Source: Deltaproteobacteria bacterium | GTDB lineage: Bacteria; Desulfobacterota; Desulfobulbia; Desulfobulbales; VMSU01 | Assembly: GCA_021789795.1 (NCBI GenBank) | Contig: JAJYJA010000036.1 | Location: forward strand, 1 to 17,182 | DNA: 17,182 nt | Reading direction: 5' to 3' | Shown here: positions 1 to 7,687 of the stretch, piece by piece | Layout: each line of letters opens with the position of its first letter | How positions within the stretch are numbered: position 1 is the stretch's first letter | Notes under the pieces: generated by a model | What the model was told of the DNA's origin: nothing | What the model saw: the letters and a program-made list of their open reading frames with translations, nothing else | The model's database searches: none | Translations under genes and position numbers: made by a program

Positions 1-1014
1 CTGGGCTGCCTGATGTTTTACCCGGCGGCGGGGGCCCGCTCCTATCCGATCTTCCTCGCGGCCCTCTTCGTCCTGGCCTCGGGCATCACCCTGCTCCAGG
101 TGTCGGCCAACCCCTACGTGGCCATCCTGGGCCGACCCGAGACCGCCTCCAGCCGCCTGAACCTCACCCAGGCCTTCAACTCCCTGGGCACCACCATCGC
201 CCCCCTGTTCGGCTCGCTCCTGATCCTTGCGGTGGCCGCCAAGGGCGCGGACGAGCTGGCCCGGCTCGCCCCGGCCCAGCTTGCCGCCTACCAGGCGGCG
301 GAGGCGGCCTCGGTGCAGGTGCCCTACCTGGGCCTGGCCGCCGCCTTCCTGGCCATCGCGGCCCTCATCGCCCTGGTGCGGCTGCCGGTCATCGAGGCCG
401 CCGGCCCCGACGCGGAGGGCTCGCTGGCCGCCTCCGACCAGTATGCCAGCGCCTGGCAATACCGGCACCTGCTCCTGGGGGCAGTGGCCATCTTCGTCTA
501 TGTGGGCGGCGAGGTGGCCATCGGCAGCTTTCTGGTCAACTTCATGAGCCAGCCGGAGATCGCAGGCCTGACCCCGGAGCTGGCGGGCAAGTACCTGTCG
601 TTCTACTGGGGCGGGGCGATGGTGGGCCGCTTCCTGGGCTCCGCCGTGCTGCGGGCGGTCAAGCCGGGCAAGGTCTTGGGCTTTAACGCCGTGATCGCCC
701 TCGGCCTGGTGGCGGCGGCCATGCTCCTCTCCGGCCCGGCCTCGATGTGGGCGTTGCTGACGGTCGGTCTGTTCAACTCCATCATGTTTCCCACCATCTT
801 CACCCTGGCGGTCGCGGGCCTGGGCCGGCACACCGGCCAGGGCTCCGGCATCCTGTGCATGGCCATCGTCGGCGGGGCGGTCATCCCCTTGCTGCAAGGG
901 GCGCTGGCCGACCGCATCGGCATCCATCACGCCTTCCTGCTGCCCCTCTTCTGCTACCTCTACATCGCCTACTACGGATTCAAGGGGCATGTCCCGGCCC
1001 CCGCCAGGAGCTAG
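1..1014 (+). CDS. FHS-family sugar:H+ symporter (FucP/GluP-like MFS permease), 5' end missing
   Basis: The reading frame is open from the first base of the window, so the gene begins upstream; about 337 residues are visible against the usual 400-430 of the family, so roughly the first two or three transmembrane helices are missing. The product is an inner-membrane MFS permease. The stretch around codons 30-60, with QVSANPYVAILG followed by LNLTQAFNSLGT, is characteristic of the fucose:H+ symporter / glucose-galactose transporter group (FHS family). Alternating hydrophobic helices continue to the C-terminus, with a loop of roughly 25 residues at the position of the central cytoplasmic loop. 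The substrate cannot be read from sequence; L-fucose, glucose, galactose or another neutral hexose are the family options. It converges on the TPR gene, with 5 nt between the two stop codons and no visible terminator between them. Confidence 0.88.
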   Translation: MGCLMFYPAAGARSYPIFLAALFVLASGITLLQVSANPYVAILGRPETASSRLNLTQAFNSLGTTIAPLFGSLLILAVAAKGADELARLAPAQLAAYQAAEAASVQVPYLGLAAAFLAIAALIALVRLPVIEAAGPDAEGSLAASDQYASAWQYRHLLLGAVAIFVYVGGEVAIGSFLVNFMSQPEIAGLTPELAGKYLSFYWGGAMVGRFLGSAVLRAVKPGKVLGFNAVIALGLVAAAMLLSGPASMWALLTVGLFNSIMFPTIFTLAVAGLGRHTGQGSGILCMAIVGGAVIPLLQGALADRIGIHHAFLLPLFCYLYIAYYGFKGHVPAPARS

Positions 1015-1019
1015 ACCAA

Positions 1020-4000
1020 CTACCACCGGTAGATGAGGCTCACCTGATACGCCTGCCGCCGGAAGTCCTCCGAATTGGTCAACTCGCCCTGGGCCGCGAG
1101 CAAGTAACGGGGGTTGAGCTCGGCGTAGAGGCCGGCCTTGGCGGACTGCACCGCGTAACCGTTGGCGTCGTGGCCCAGGGCGTACTCCAGGGTGTAGTAC
1201 TGGGGCGCGGCCCGTTCCAGGGCGTTGGCGGTCAGGGAGTGTTTGAAGTAGAGCCCGACCAGGTTGAGCCAGTAACTCTTAGGCGCCCAGTACGGGTGAT
1301 CGTTGGCGGAGAAGCCGTCGCTTGCCAGCGGCAGGCCGGGCGAGCCACCCTGCCGCGAGTCCTTGAAATCGTAGCTGTAGGTGAGCTTAAGCAGGGTCGG
1401 CTCGTCAAAGAGCAGGTAGGACGAGCGCAGGTCGTAGCCGGTGGTCCAGTTGTTGTCGGAGTAATCCCGAAACAGATAGCCGCCCCCAAGCGAAAGCCGG
1501 GGCAGGGGATCGAGGGTGAGATCGCCCTTTAAGTCCTGGCGGTGGATCCGCCGCCTGAGGCTGGCGGTGGTGTCGTCCACCACGTCTTGGTCAAAGGCCA
1601 GGGCCCCGGTCAGGCCATCGCCCACCTTGCCGGTCAGCCCGGCATTCAAGAGCAGGGTGTTGGCGCCGCCCGTCTCCTGGCTCTCCACCCCGCCGCCGCC
1701 GTGCATGGTGACGTTGTTCAGCAGGGAGACGGAATAGGAGCCCTCGGCCCGGTTGGCCCGCACCACGTCGTCGGTGCTGTCCGCCCGGTAATTGCGGCGG
1801 GAGACCCGCAACTCCCCCTCCTGGCGGGCCTTGCCCCCCTCCCAAAACGACAGCTCCTCCCAATCCTTGGCCCGATCTAGGTAGCCGTTATGGCCGGCGT
1901 CGTTCTGGTAGCCGTAGGTAGCGGTCAGCCGGGGTTTGCGCTTGAGCTGGTTGCGATCCCGGGAGGCGTTAAGTTCCGGAAAATCCAGGCCGCTGGCCGC
2001 CAGCTGATCGTAGATCAGGGCCTCGTTGCCCAAATCTCCCAACCGGCTGTAAACCCCGGCCAGGTCGTAAAGCAGGATGCGATCCTGGGGATAGCGCCGG
2101 AGCAGGGCCTCGTACTGCCTCTGGGCGATGTGATACTCGCGCCGGGCCACCGAGCGCCTCGGCAACAGCTCCAGCCGGAAGCGTTCCTGCCAGCGGTAGA
2201 GGGCCACCCGCCGGGCGATGTCCTGAGCGAAACCCGTCTTCCCCGCTTGCAACCAGGAGAGGAAGCGGCGGGGCGCCATGACCCGGCTGGCCCACTCCTC
2301 CTCCGGGTCCGGCCCGGCGTCCCTGGCCAGCATGGCCCACAGTGGCCGGGGGGCCTGAGGTTCCGGCAGACGGACGTGTTGGCTCTCCCCGGCCTGACGG
2401 AGCAGCTCGGCAACGCTGGGGGTCAGAACCCGTTGGTAGAGGTCGATGGCCTCCGGCCAGTGGTTCTGCCGCCAGAGGATACGGGCCCGAAGCAGGACGG
2501 CCTCGGAACGCGACCTTACCCCCTGGCCGTTGCTCAACTGGTAGGCCCGGTCAAGTTCGCCGCGCAGGAAGCACAGGTTGGCGAGCCGCAAGGCCAGCGA
2601 CGGCTCCTGGGGGCTGTCGGCCACCAGGGCGGCCAGGACGGCCTCGGCCGGCGGCAAATCCTCCTTGCGGATCAAGGCCTGGGCCAGCAGCTTGCGGGCC
2701 GTAAAGGCGCCCGGCGGCGACAGGCGCTGGGCCTGACGGGCCGCCTTGAGCATCTGCTTCGGCAGCCCGTAGCGCCGGCACAGCTCCGCCAGATCGCGAA
2801 GCTGGTCAGGGCGCAGGCTAGACAGATCGAAACCAGGCCGACCCTTGCCCCCGGCGGCCTCCAGAATCACCAGGGCCTCCAGGTCGCCGGGGGCCACGGC
2901 CAGCGCCCGCCGGGCCTCGTCGGCCGCCAAGTCCGGCTTGCCCGCCCGGAGCCACTCCCGGGCCAGGCCCAGCCGTTCCGCCGCCGGGGGCGGCGGGCCA
3001 GGGGCGTCCTTGTCCTCCCAGGGGGCCATTACCCGGCGCGCCTTCCGGGCCTCGTCCTCGGCCACCAGCAGGCTGGCCTTCATCGCCGCCCGCCGGCCCG
3101 CCATCTCCGGCCCTACGAGGAGGGGATAAAGGGCGTCCAGCCACTGGCCGGCCTCCTCCGTCTCCCTCTGCTCAAGGGCCAGAGCGAAGAGGGGCGGGAC
3201 AAAGGCCAGCCGGTCGCCGGTTACGGCCAGACCCAGCCGCAAGGTCTCCTCTTCCTCGTAGGGCCTATCCTGCCGGGCCAGGGAGTCGGCCAGGCCGATA
3301 AAGGCCTCTTTACCCACCGCCGAGCCGGCTGGCGCCTCGCCGATCACCTGCTGATAAAAGTCCTGGGCCTCGTCCTCGGCCCGGCAAGCGGCGTAGGCCC
3401 TGGCCGCGGCCAGGTGATTTTCGGGTGACTTGGCCAAGGCGGCGGCGTGCCGCCGCACCCGGTCCAGATCCCCAACTTGTCCGGCGGCCAGCATGGCCTT
3501 GAGCCGGACGGCCTCCGATCGCGGCTCTTTCGCCAGATAGGCCTCCAGCTCGCCAAGGGCGGCGGCGAAACGGTGCTCCCGCAGCCTAAGCTCGCCGCTC
3601 AATGAGTAGAAGGCGGGTGGCGGCGAGGGACTAAGGGCGACGAGCTCCGCCGCCAGTTTGTCGGCCTGGGCCAGATCGTCGCAAGCGAGAGAGTACCGTA
3701 AAAGTTGCAGGCTCAAGTCCACATCGCCAGGCCGCAGGCCGTGGAGCACGGCCAAGACCTGGTAACGGCGCCGCTCCTGCCCCAAGCGGCCAAGCAGACC
3801 GGCGATCCTTTCCCACAGGGAGGCCTCCCGGGGGGTGATCCTGGCCAGATCCTCCCAGACCTTTAGGGCCGCCTCGTTCTGCCCGGCGGCCAGGAGCTGC
3901 TCGCCCAGTTCCTCCATCAAGGCGGGATCGCCGGGGCGCCGGGCCAAGAGCCCCCGCAGGGCGGCGGCCGCCCCGGCGTGGTCGCCGCCCTCCTCGTCCA

Positions 4001-5171
4001 GGCTTGCCGCCTGCCGCAGACTGGCCTGATCGGGATGAGGCGTGATGGCCAGGTAGCGCTTAAGCGCCCGCCGGGTTTCCTCCTTATGCCCCAGGGCCTC
4101 TTGCAGCGAGACCAGCTCCTTGGCCGCCTCGGAATCGTCGGGTTGCAGCCGCAGATAGGCCTCCAGCGCCGCGACCGCCCGCGGCAGGTCCTTGACCTTG
4201 GCGTAGGCCAGGGCCAGACGGCGCATGATCGGCGGAGAATCCGGCTGCCGCTGACTTAGGGCCAACAGATACGGCAGGGCCAGACGCGGCTGGCCGCCCG
4301 CCTCGAAGCCTTCGGCCAGCCGCTGCTCCGCCCCCAGGTCGTCGGGCCGCAGCTCGGCGTAGCGTTGCCAAAAGCCCAGGGCCTCGGCCGGCCGCTGTCT
4401 GGCCTCCGCGGCCCTGGCCGCCATCTTCAACAGTTGGGGCGACGGCTTGGGCGTCTTGGTCAGCTCGGTCAGCAGGGGCAGGGCCAGGACGTAGTCCTGG
4501 GCCCCGTAGGCCAGCCGGGCCAGGGCCTCCCTAAGCTGGTTATCGGCAGGGTTAAGCCGCAAAAGGTCGCTTAAAACGGGCAGCGCCCCCCTGGTGTCGC
4601 CCTGAGAGAGCAGGGCGTAGGCCTGTCCAGCCAGGGGCAGGGAGATGTCCGGCTGCCTGGCCCGCAGGCGGGCAAAGAGGGCGGCGGCCTCCCGGAAACG
4701 GCCCCGCTCAAGTTCGATGACCGCCAGGCAGTGCAGGTATTCCGGGGAGTTGGGACGCCCGTCCAGCAGCTCCTCCACCGTCTCCGCCGCCGCCTGGCCC
4801 CGGCCCAGCCGCACCAGCACCGTGGCCAGCTCCCAGCGCACCTCGGGAATATCCTTGTCCGCAAGCACCGCCTGATAGCGGGCCGCGGCCTGCGACAGCT
4901 CGCCCTGGGCCGCCAGACCCTTGGCCTGATCCCAGACCCGCTTCCATGCGGGCAGGGCGGCATCCTCCTGGCGGATCCTCGGTCGGTCGCCGTTGATCCC
5001 GGCGGCCAGGGGCACATCGGTGAAGGGATAGGGATCAAGAAAGGGAAAGGAGGACCCGGCCTGGGCTGGCCAAGGCCGGACGAGACTCAGGAGCAACAAG
5101 GCCAGCAGGCCGAGCAGGCCGCCAACTCCCACCCCGACCGGGGGGGATAGCTCTGAGCGCACGTTGATCAT
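1020..5171 (-). CDS. Large secreted TPR protein with C-terminal outer-membrane beta-barrel (BcsC/PgaA-like architecture)
   Basis: About 1383 residues from the ATG at 5171. A TTG at 5186 would add five residues, but no good ribosome site supports either start strongly. Residues 1-38 form a signal peptide: a short positive start, a leucine-rich core (GLLALLLLSL) and a PAQA|GS cleavage site. Residues about 60-1070 are almost entirely alpha-helical TPR-type repeats, seen as recurring A-x-x-L/Y-x-x-L-L-x-x-x-P pairs. The last 304 residues (about 1080-1383) switch to alternating polar/hydrophobic strands rich in Y, G, N and D and end in YRW, the aromatic terminus typical of BAM-inserted barrels. 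A HPYWAPKSYW segment about 90 residues from the end recalls the Y-(F/W)-x-P element of exopolysaccharide porins. TPR-plus-barrel is the plan of BcsC, PgaA and AlgK/AlgE-type exporters. I infer a role in exporting or anchoring a surface polysaccharide, but no polymerase gene is visible nearby. The sugar aminotransferase lies 70 nt upstream. Confidence 0.75.
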   Translation of the reverse strand: MINVRSELSPPVGVGVGGLLGLLALLLLSLVRPWPAQAGSSFPFLDPYPFTDVPLAAGINGDRPRIRQEDAALPAWKRVWDQAKGLAAQGELSQAAARYQAVLADKDIPEVRWELATVLVRLGRGQAAAETVEELLDGRPNSPEYLHCLAVIELERGRFREAAALFARLRARQPDISLPLAGQAYALLSQGDTRGALPVLSDLLRLNPADNQLREALARLAYGAQDYVLALPLLTELTKTPKPSPQLLKMAARAAEARQRPAEALGFWQRYAELRPDDLGAEQRLAEGFEAGGQPRLALPYLLALSQRQPDSPPIMRRLALAYAKVKDLPRAVAALEAYLRLQPDDSEAAKELVSLQEALGHKEETRRALKRYLAITPHPDQASLRQAASLDEEGGDHAGAAAALRGLLARRPGDPALMEELGEQLLAAGQNEAALKVWEDLARITPREASLWERIAGLLGRLGQERRRYQVLAVLHGLRPGDVDLSLQLLRYSLACDDLAQADKLAAELVALSPSPPPAFYSLSGELRLREHRFAAALGELEAYLAKEPRSEAVRLKAMLAAGQVGDLDRVRRHAAALAKSPENHLAAARAYAACRAEDEAQDFYQQVIGEAPAGSAVGKEAFIGLADSLARQDRPYEEEETLRLGLAVTGDRLAFVPPLFALALEQRETEEAGQWLDALYPLLVGPEMAGRRAAMKASLLVAEDEARKARRVMAPWEDKDAPGPPPPAAERLGLAREWLRAGKPDLAADEARRALAVAPGDLEALVILEAAGGKGRPGFDLSSLRPDQLRDLAELCRRYGLPKQMLKAARQAQRLSPPGAFTARKLLAQALIRKEDLPPAEAVLAALVADSPQEPSLALRLANLCFLRGELDRAYQLSNGQGVRSRSEAVLLRARILWRQNHWPEAIDLYQRVLTPSVAELLRQAGESQHVRLPEPQAPRPLWAMLARDAGPDPEEEWASRVMAPRRFLSWLQAGKTGFAQDIARRVALYRWQERFRLELLPRRSVARREYHIAQRQYEALLRRYPQDRILLYDLAGVYSRLGDLGNEALIYDQLAASGLDFPELNASRDRNQLKRKPRLTATYGYQNDAGHNGYLDRAKDWEELSFWEGGKARQEGELRVSRRNYRADSTDDVVRANRAEGSYSVSLLNNVTMHGGGGVESQETGGANTLLLNAGLTGKVGDGLTGALAFDQDVVDDTTASLRRRIHRQDLKGDLTLDPLPRLSLGGGYLFRDYSDNNWTTGYDLRSSYLLFDEPTLLKLTYSYDFKDSRQGGSPGLPLASDGFSANDHPYWAPKSYWLNLVGLYFKHSLTANALERAAPQYYTLEYALGHDANGYAVQSAKAGLYAELNPRYLLAAQGELTNSEDFRRQAYQVSLIYRW

Positions 5172-5241
5172 CGCGGGAACCGCCAAGGGAGGGAGGCACG
5201 GAAATCAAGAAAGATAGCCGATGGCGCTTGGTTGTGCCAGC

Positions 5242-6432
5242 TTATTTTTGGTAAAAGTCGGCGATGGCCTCCACCACCTGGGCCTGCATCTCGAAAGTCA
5301 ACTCGGGATAGATAGGCAGGGCCAGGGTCTCCCGGGCCGCCCGTTCCGCCTCCGGGAAGCCGGCCCCCTGCCAGTCGGGATGGGCAACGCAACCCTGCTG
5401 GTGCATAGGGATCGGGTAGTAGATCTCGCAGCCGATGCCGTGGTGCAACAGGTGGGCCTTCAGCTCATCGCGCCGCCGGGCCCGGATGACGTACTGGTTG
5501 TAGATGTGGTGGTCCAATTGCTCATCGTCCTTCGCCTGGGGGGCGTACACCGCCTGGGGCAGGACCACCGCCCCCGCCTCCGGCAGCCCGGCGGCGGCGA
5601 ACAGTTCCTGGTAGCGGGCGGCGTTGCGGCGGCGGGCCCGGTGCCAGGCGGGCAGGTGCGGCAGCTTGACCAAAAGGGCGGCGGCCTGGATGGGATCGAG
5701 CCGGAAGTTGCCGCCCAGGAGGGGGTGATGGTACTTGGGCTCGCCACCGTGCACCCGGATGATCCGCATCCGCTCCCTAAGCGCGGCGTCGGCCACGGTG
5801 ATCATGCCCCCGTCGCCTATTCCGCCCAGGTTTTTACTGGGAAAAAACGAGAAACAACCCGCCGTCCCCACCGAGCCCGCCCGCCGCCAGCGCACCTGTC
5901 CTCCCGCCTCGGGCCAGGGATAGACGGCGCCGATGGCCTGGGCCGCGTCCTCCACCACCGGCAGGCCGTGCTCCTCGGCCAGGGCCATGATCGGGGCCAG
6001 GTCGGCGCACTGGCCGAAGAGGTGCACCGGCAGGAGGGCCTTGATCCGGCCCCGGTGCTCGGAACGGGCCAGCACCTCGCCGGCCAGGGCTGGATCGAGG
6101 TTGAAGGTCACGGGATCGATGTCGGCGAACACCGGCCTCGCCCCCAGGCGCAGGATGCAGCCGACGGTGGCCACGAAGGTGTAGGGGGTGGTGAGCACCA
6201 GGTCGCCGGGGCCGATCCTCAAGGCCATCAGGGCGGCGAGCAGGGCATCGGTGCCGCTGGCCACCCCCACGGCGCCCCCCGCCTGGCAGTAGGCGGCGAG
6301 CTCTCGCTCCAGGGCCTCGACCTTGGGGCCCATGATGTAGCAGGTCGAGTCCAGCACCTCGGTGAGGGCGGCAAGAAGCTCGTCGCGCAGGGGGCGGAGC
6401 TGTTCGTGCAGGTCAAGCAGGGGAACGCGCAT
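5242..6432 (-). CDS. DegT/DnrJ/EryC1/StrS-family PLP-dependent sugar aminotransferase
   Basis: 396 residues, the usual length for this fold-type I aminotransferase family, which transfers an amino group (usually from glutamate) to the keto group of a nucleotide-linked sugar during surface-glycan or antibiotic-sugar synthesis. The PLP-lysine is in FFPSKNLGGIGDGG, giving Lys200. The phosphate/ring-binding segment is ASGTDA (residues 58-63), the conserved acid is in EDAAQA (Asp162), and RVHGGEPKYHH with GGNFRLDPIQAA follows as in WecE/ArnB/DesV relatives. The ATG at 6432 has a modest GGA site about 9 nt upstream. It lies 41 nt after the rpoH stop and 70 nt before the TPR-barrel gene, so all three could share a transcript. 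The sugar substrate is not predictable; C3 or C4 aminotransfer are both possible. The pairing with a putative glycan porin suggests cell-surface polysaccharide modification, which is inference. Confidence 0.9.
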   Translation of the reverse strand: MRVPLLDLHEQLRPLRDELLAALTEVLDSTCYIMGPKVEALERELAAYCQAGGAVGVASGTDALLAALMALRIGPGDLVLTTPYTFVATVGCILRLGARPVFADIDPVTFNLDPALAGEVLARSEHRGRIKALLPVHLFGQCADLAPIMALAEEHGLPVVEDAAQAIGAVYPWPEAGGQVRWRRAGSVGTAGCFSFFPSKNLGGIGDGGMITVADAALRERMRIIRVHGGEPKYHHPLLGGNFRLDPIQAAALLVKLPHLPAWHRARRRNAARYQELFAAAGLPEAGAVVLPQAVYAPQAKDDEQLDHHIYNQYVIRARRRDELKAHLLHHGIGCEIYYPIPMHQQGCVAHPDWQGAGFPEAERAARETLALPIYPELTFEMQAQVVEAIADFYQK

Positions 6433-6473
6433 GGGTATTCCAAATAGAGGGTTGGGGTCGGCCAGACGGCGGG

Positions 6474-7523
6474 TCAGGCCCGCCAGAAGTCCACCGCCTC
6501 GTCGAGAAAGGTCTTGATGTCCGGCACCTCGTCCTCGAAGAAGCGGCGCATCTTGTGCAGCAGGTTGCTCTCGATCTGCCGCACCCGTTCCCGGGAGAGG
6601 CCGAACTGCACCGCGATCTCTTGCAGGGTCAGGGGGTCGTCGCTCAGCAGCCGCTGGCTTAGGATGCTCAGCTCCTTCGCGTTCAGGCGGGGTTTCAGCT
6701 TATCCAGCACCTCGGCCATCCGCCGCTTGATCTCCAGGCTCGCGATCTCCTCCTCCACCGTGGGGCCGCCCGCCTGGATGAAGTCCTTCTGCTGCTCCTC
6801 GGAGTCGTCGCGCAGGGGGCTCTCCAGCGACAGGTCGCCGCCCTCCAGGCGCTTGCTCATCTCGACCACCTCGCTCTCCTTGACGTTTAAGCGCTGGGCG
6901 AGCAGCTTGACCTCCGGGTCGAAGCCCTGGGATTCGAGCAGCTTCTTTTCCTTGTTCAAGCTGAAGAAGAGCTTGCGCTGGGCCTGGGTGGTGCCGATCT
7001 TCACCAGCCGCCAGTTGTCCATGATGAACTTCAGGATATAGGCCCGGATCCAGTAGGCGGCGTAGTAGGAGAACTTGACCCCCCGGTAGGGATCGAACTT
7101 CTTGACCGCCTGCACCAGGCCGACGTTGCCCTCCTGGATCAGGTCCAGGAAGTTGGTCATCCAGTAGCGCTGGAAGTCCATCGCCACCTTGACCACCAGG
7201 CGCAGGTTTGCGGTCACCAGCCGGTAGGCGGCGTCCTGATCGCCCTGCTCGTGGAAGCGGATGGCCAGCTCCTCGGCCTCCTCCCGGCTCAAGAGCTGGT
7301 ACTGGCTGATCTCCTGAAGATAGCGATGCAGCCCCGGCGAGGCCAGGGCCGGCAGGTTGTCGTCGTCGGGCAGGGCGACCAGGGGGTGGATGACTTCCGG
7401 CGCTATCTCCCCGCCGCCGGCCTCGTCCAGGTCAGCGGCGTCCGACGACCCCAGGGCCTCGTCGTCCGGCTCCAGGCCGGGGTCAATGTCGTCTTGATCG
7501 TCTCCGTCGCGCATGGGCGCCAT
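6474..7523 (-). CDS. rpoH: RNA polymerase sigma-32 (heat-shock) factor RpoH, with acidic N-terminal extension
   Basis: Sigma-70 family factor directing RNA polymerase to heat-shock promoters. From the ATG at 7523 it has 349 residues. Region 1.2 starts at HRYLQEISQYQLLSREEAE, region 2 holds NLRLVVKVAMDFQRYWMTNFLDLIQEG and the promoter-melting FSYYAAYWIRAYI, the diagnostic RpoH box QRKLFFSL is at about 182-189, and region 4 ends with the helix-turn-helix GLSRERVRQIE. Compared with the 284-residue E. coli protein there is an extra N-terminal tail of about 60 residues rich in D and E. Three in-frame ATGs exist: 7553, 7523 and 7514. I prefer 7523 because AGGG lies 7 nt upstream; the ATG at 7553 has no ribosome site and falls inside the left copy of the direct repeat. 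The upstream palindrome would form part of its leader if transcription comes from the glnD operon or from within the spacer. Confidence 0.93.
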   Translation of the reverse strand: MAPMRDGDDQDDIDPGLEPDDEALGSSDAADLDEAGGGEIAPEVIHPLVALPDDDNLPALASPGLHRYLQEISQYQLLSREEAEELAIRFHEQGDQDAAYRLVTANLRLVVKVAMDFQRYWMTNFLDLIQEGNVGLVQAVKKFDPYRGVKFSYYAAYWIRAYILKFIMDNWRLVKIGTTQAQRKLFFSLNKEKKLLESQGFDPEVKLLAQRLNVKESEVVEMSKRLEGGDLSLESPLRDDSEEQQKDFIQAGGPTVEEEIASLEIKRRMAEVLDKLKPRLNAKELSILSQRLLSDDPLTLQEIAVQFGLSRERVRQIESNLLHKMRRFFEDEVPDIKTFLDEAVDFWRA

Positions 7524-7543
7524 TATGAGGCCCTGCGTCCCAA

Positions 7544-7563
7544 AGGTCAACATCTTTGATGGC
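7544..7563. repeat. Left copy of a perfect 20-bp direct repeat
   Basis: The 20 bases AGGTCAACATCTTTGATGGC here recur without mismatch at 7701-7720, 157 bp away. This copy carries the upstream-most in-frame ATG of rpoH (7553) and overlaps the outer 6 bp of the left arm of the palindrome. A long target duplication or the two ends of a duplicated segment would both give this arrangement. Confidence 0.9.
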
Positions 7564-7685
7564 GTCGCAAAAAGGCCGATCTACTGCGGCGCGGGGCGGT
7601 TTGGCTCGTTCGGCATACCGGATGTATGGCCTCACTCGCCAAACGCAACCCGCGTCTTGTATATCGGCCCTTTTGCTTAGCCATC
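7558..7685. repeat. Long imperfect palindrome (REP/MITE-like hairpin element) between the radical SAM gene and rpoH
   Basis: The left arm 7558-7580 and right arm 7663-7685 are inverted repeats matching at 19 of 23 positions. The symmetry continues inward: CGCGGG and GTTTGGC near 7590-7604 pair with GCCAAAC and CCCGCG at 7638-7654, and CATAC (7614-7618) faces GTATG (7624-7628) across a 5-nt loop centred on 7621. The whole unit is therefore one nested hairpin of about 128 bp. It fills the space between the radical SAM stop codon (7688-7690) and the rpoH start. There is no transposase, so if mobile it would be a non-autonomous element. The outer sequence with TCGCAAAAAGGCC resembles, from memory, intergenic repeats common in deltaproteobacterial genomes. 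Alternative roles are a transcription terminator or leader structure. Confidence 0.8.
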
Positions 7686-7687
7686 GG

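Noticed and set aside
1890..3428. Plus-strand open frame of 512 codons opposite the TPR gene
   Set aside because: High G+C makes antisense frames open. The composition is low-complexity (Q, G, P, L rich), without domain features, while the opposite strand encodes a coherent TPR protein.
5205..5241. Possible terminator TGGC...GCCA between the aminotransferase and the TPR gene
   Set aside because: Only a 4-bp stem with a 10-nt loop and no proper T-run.
5221..6447. Plus-strand open frame of 408 codons opposite the aminotransferase
   Set aside because: It mirrors the DegT-family gene almost exactly; the minus-strand product has all catalytic residues and this one has no recognisable motif.
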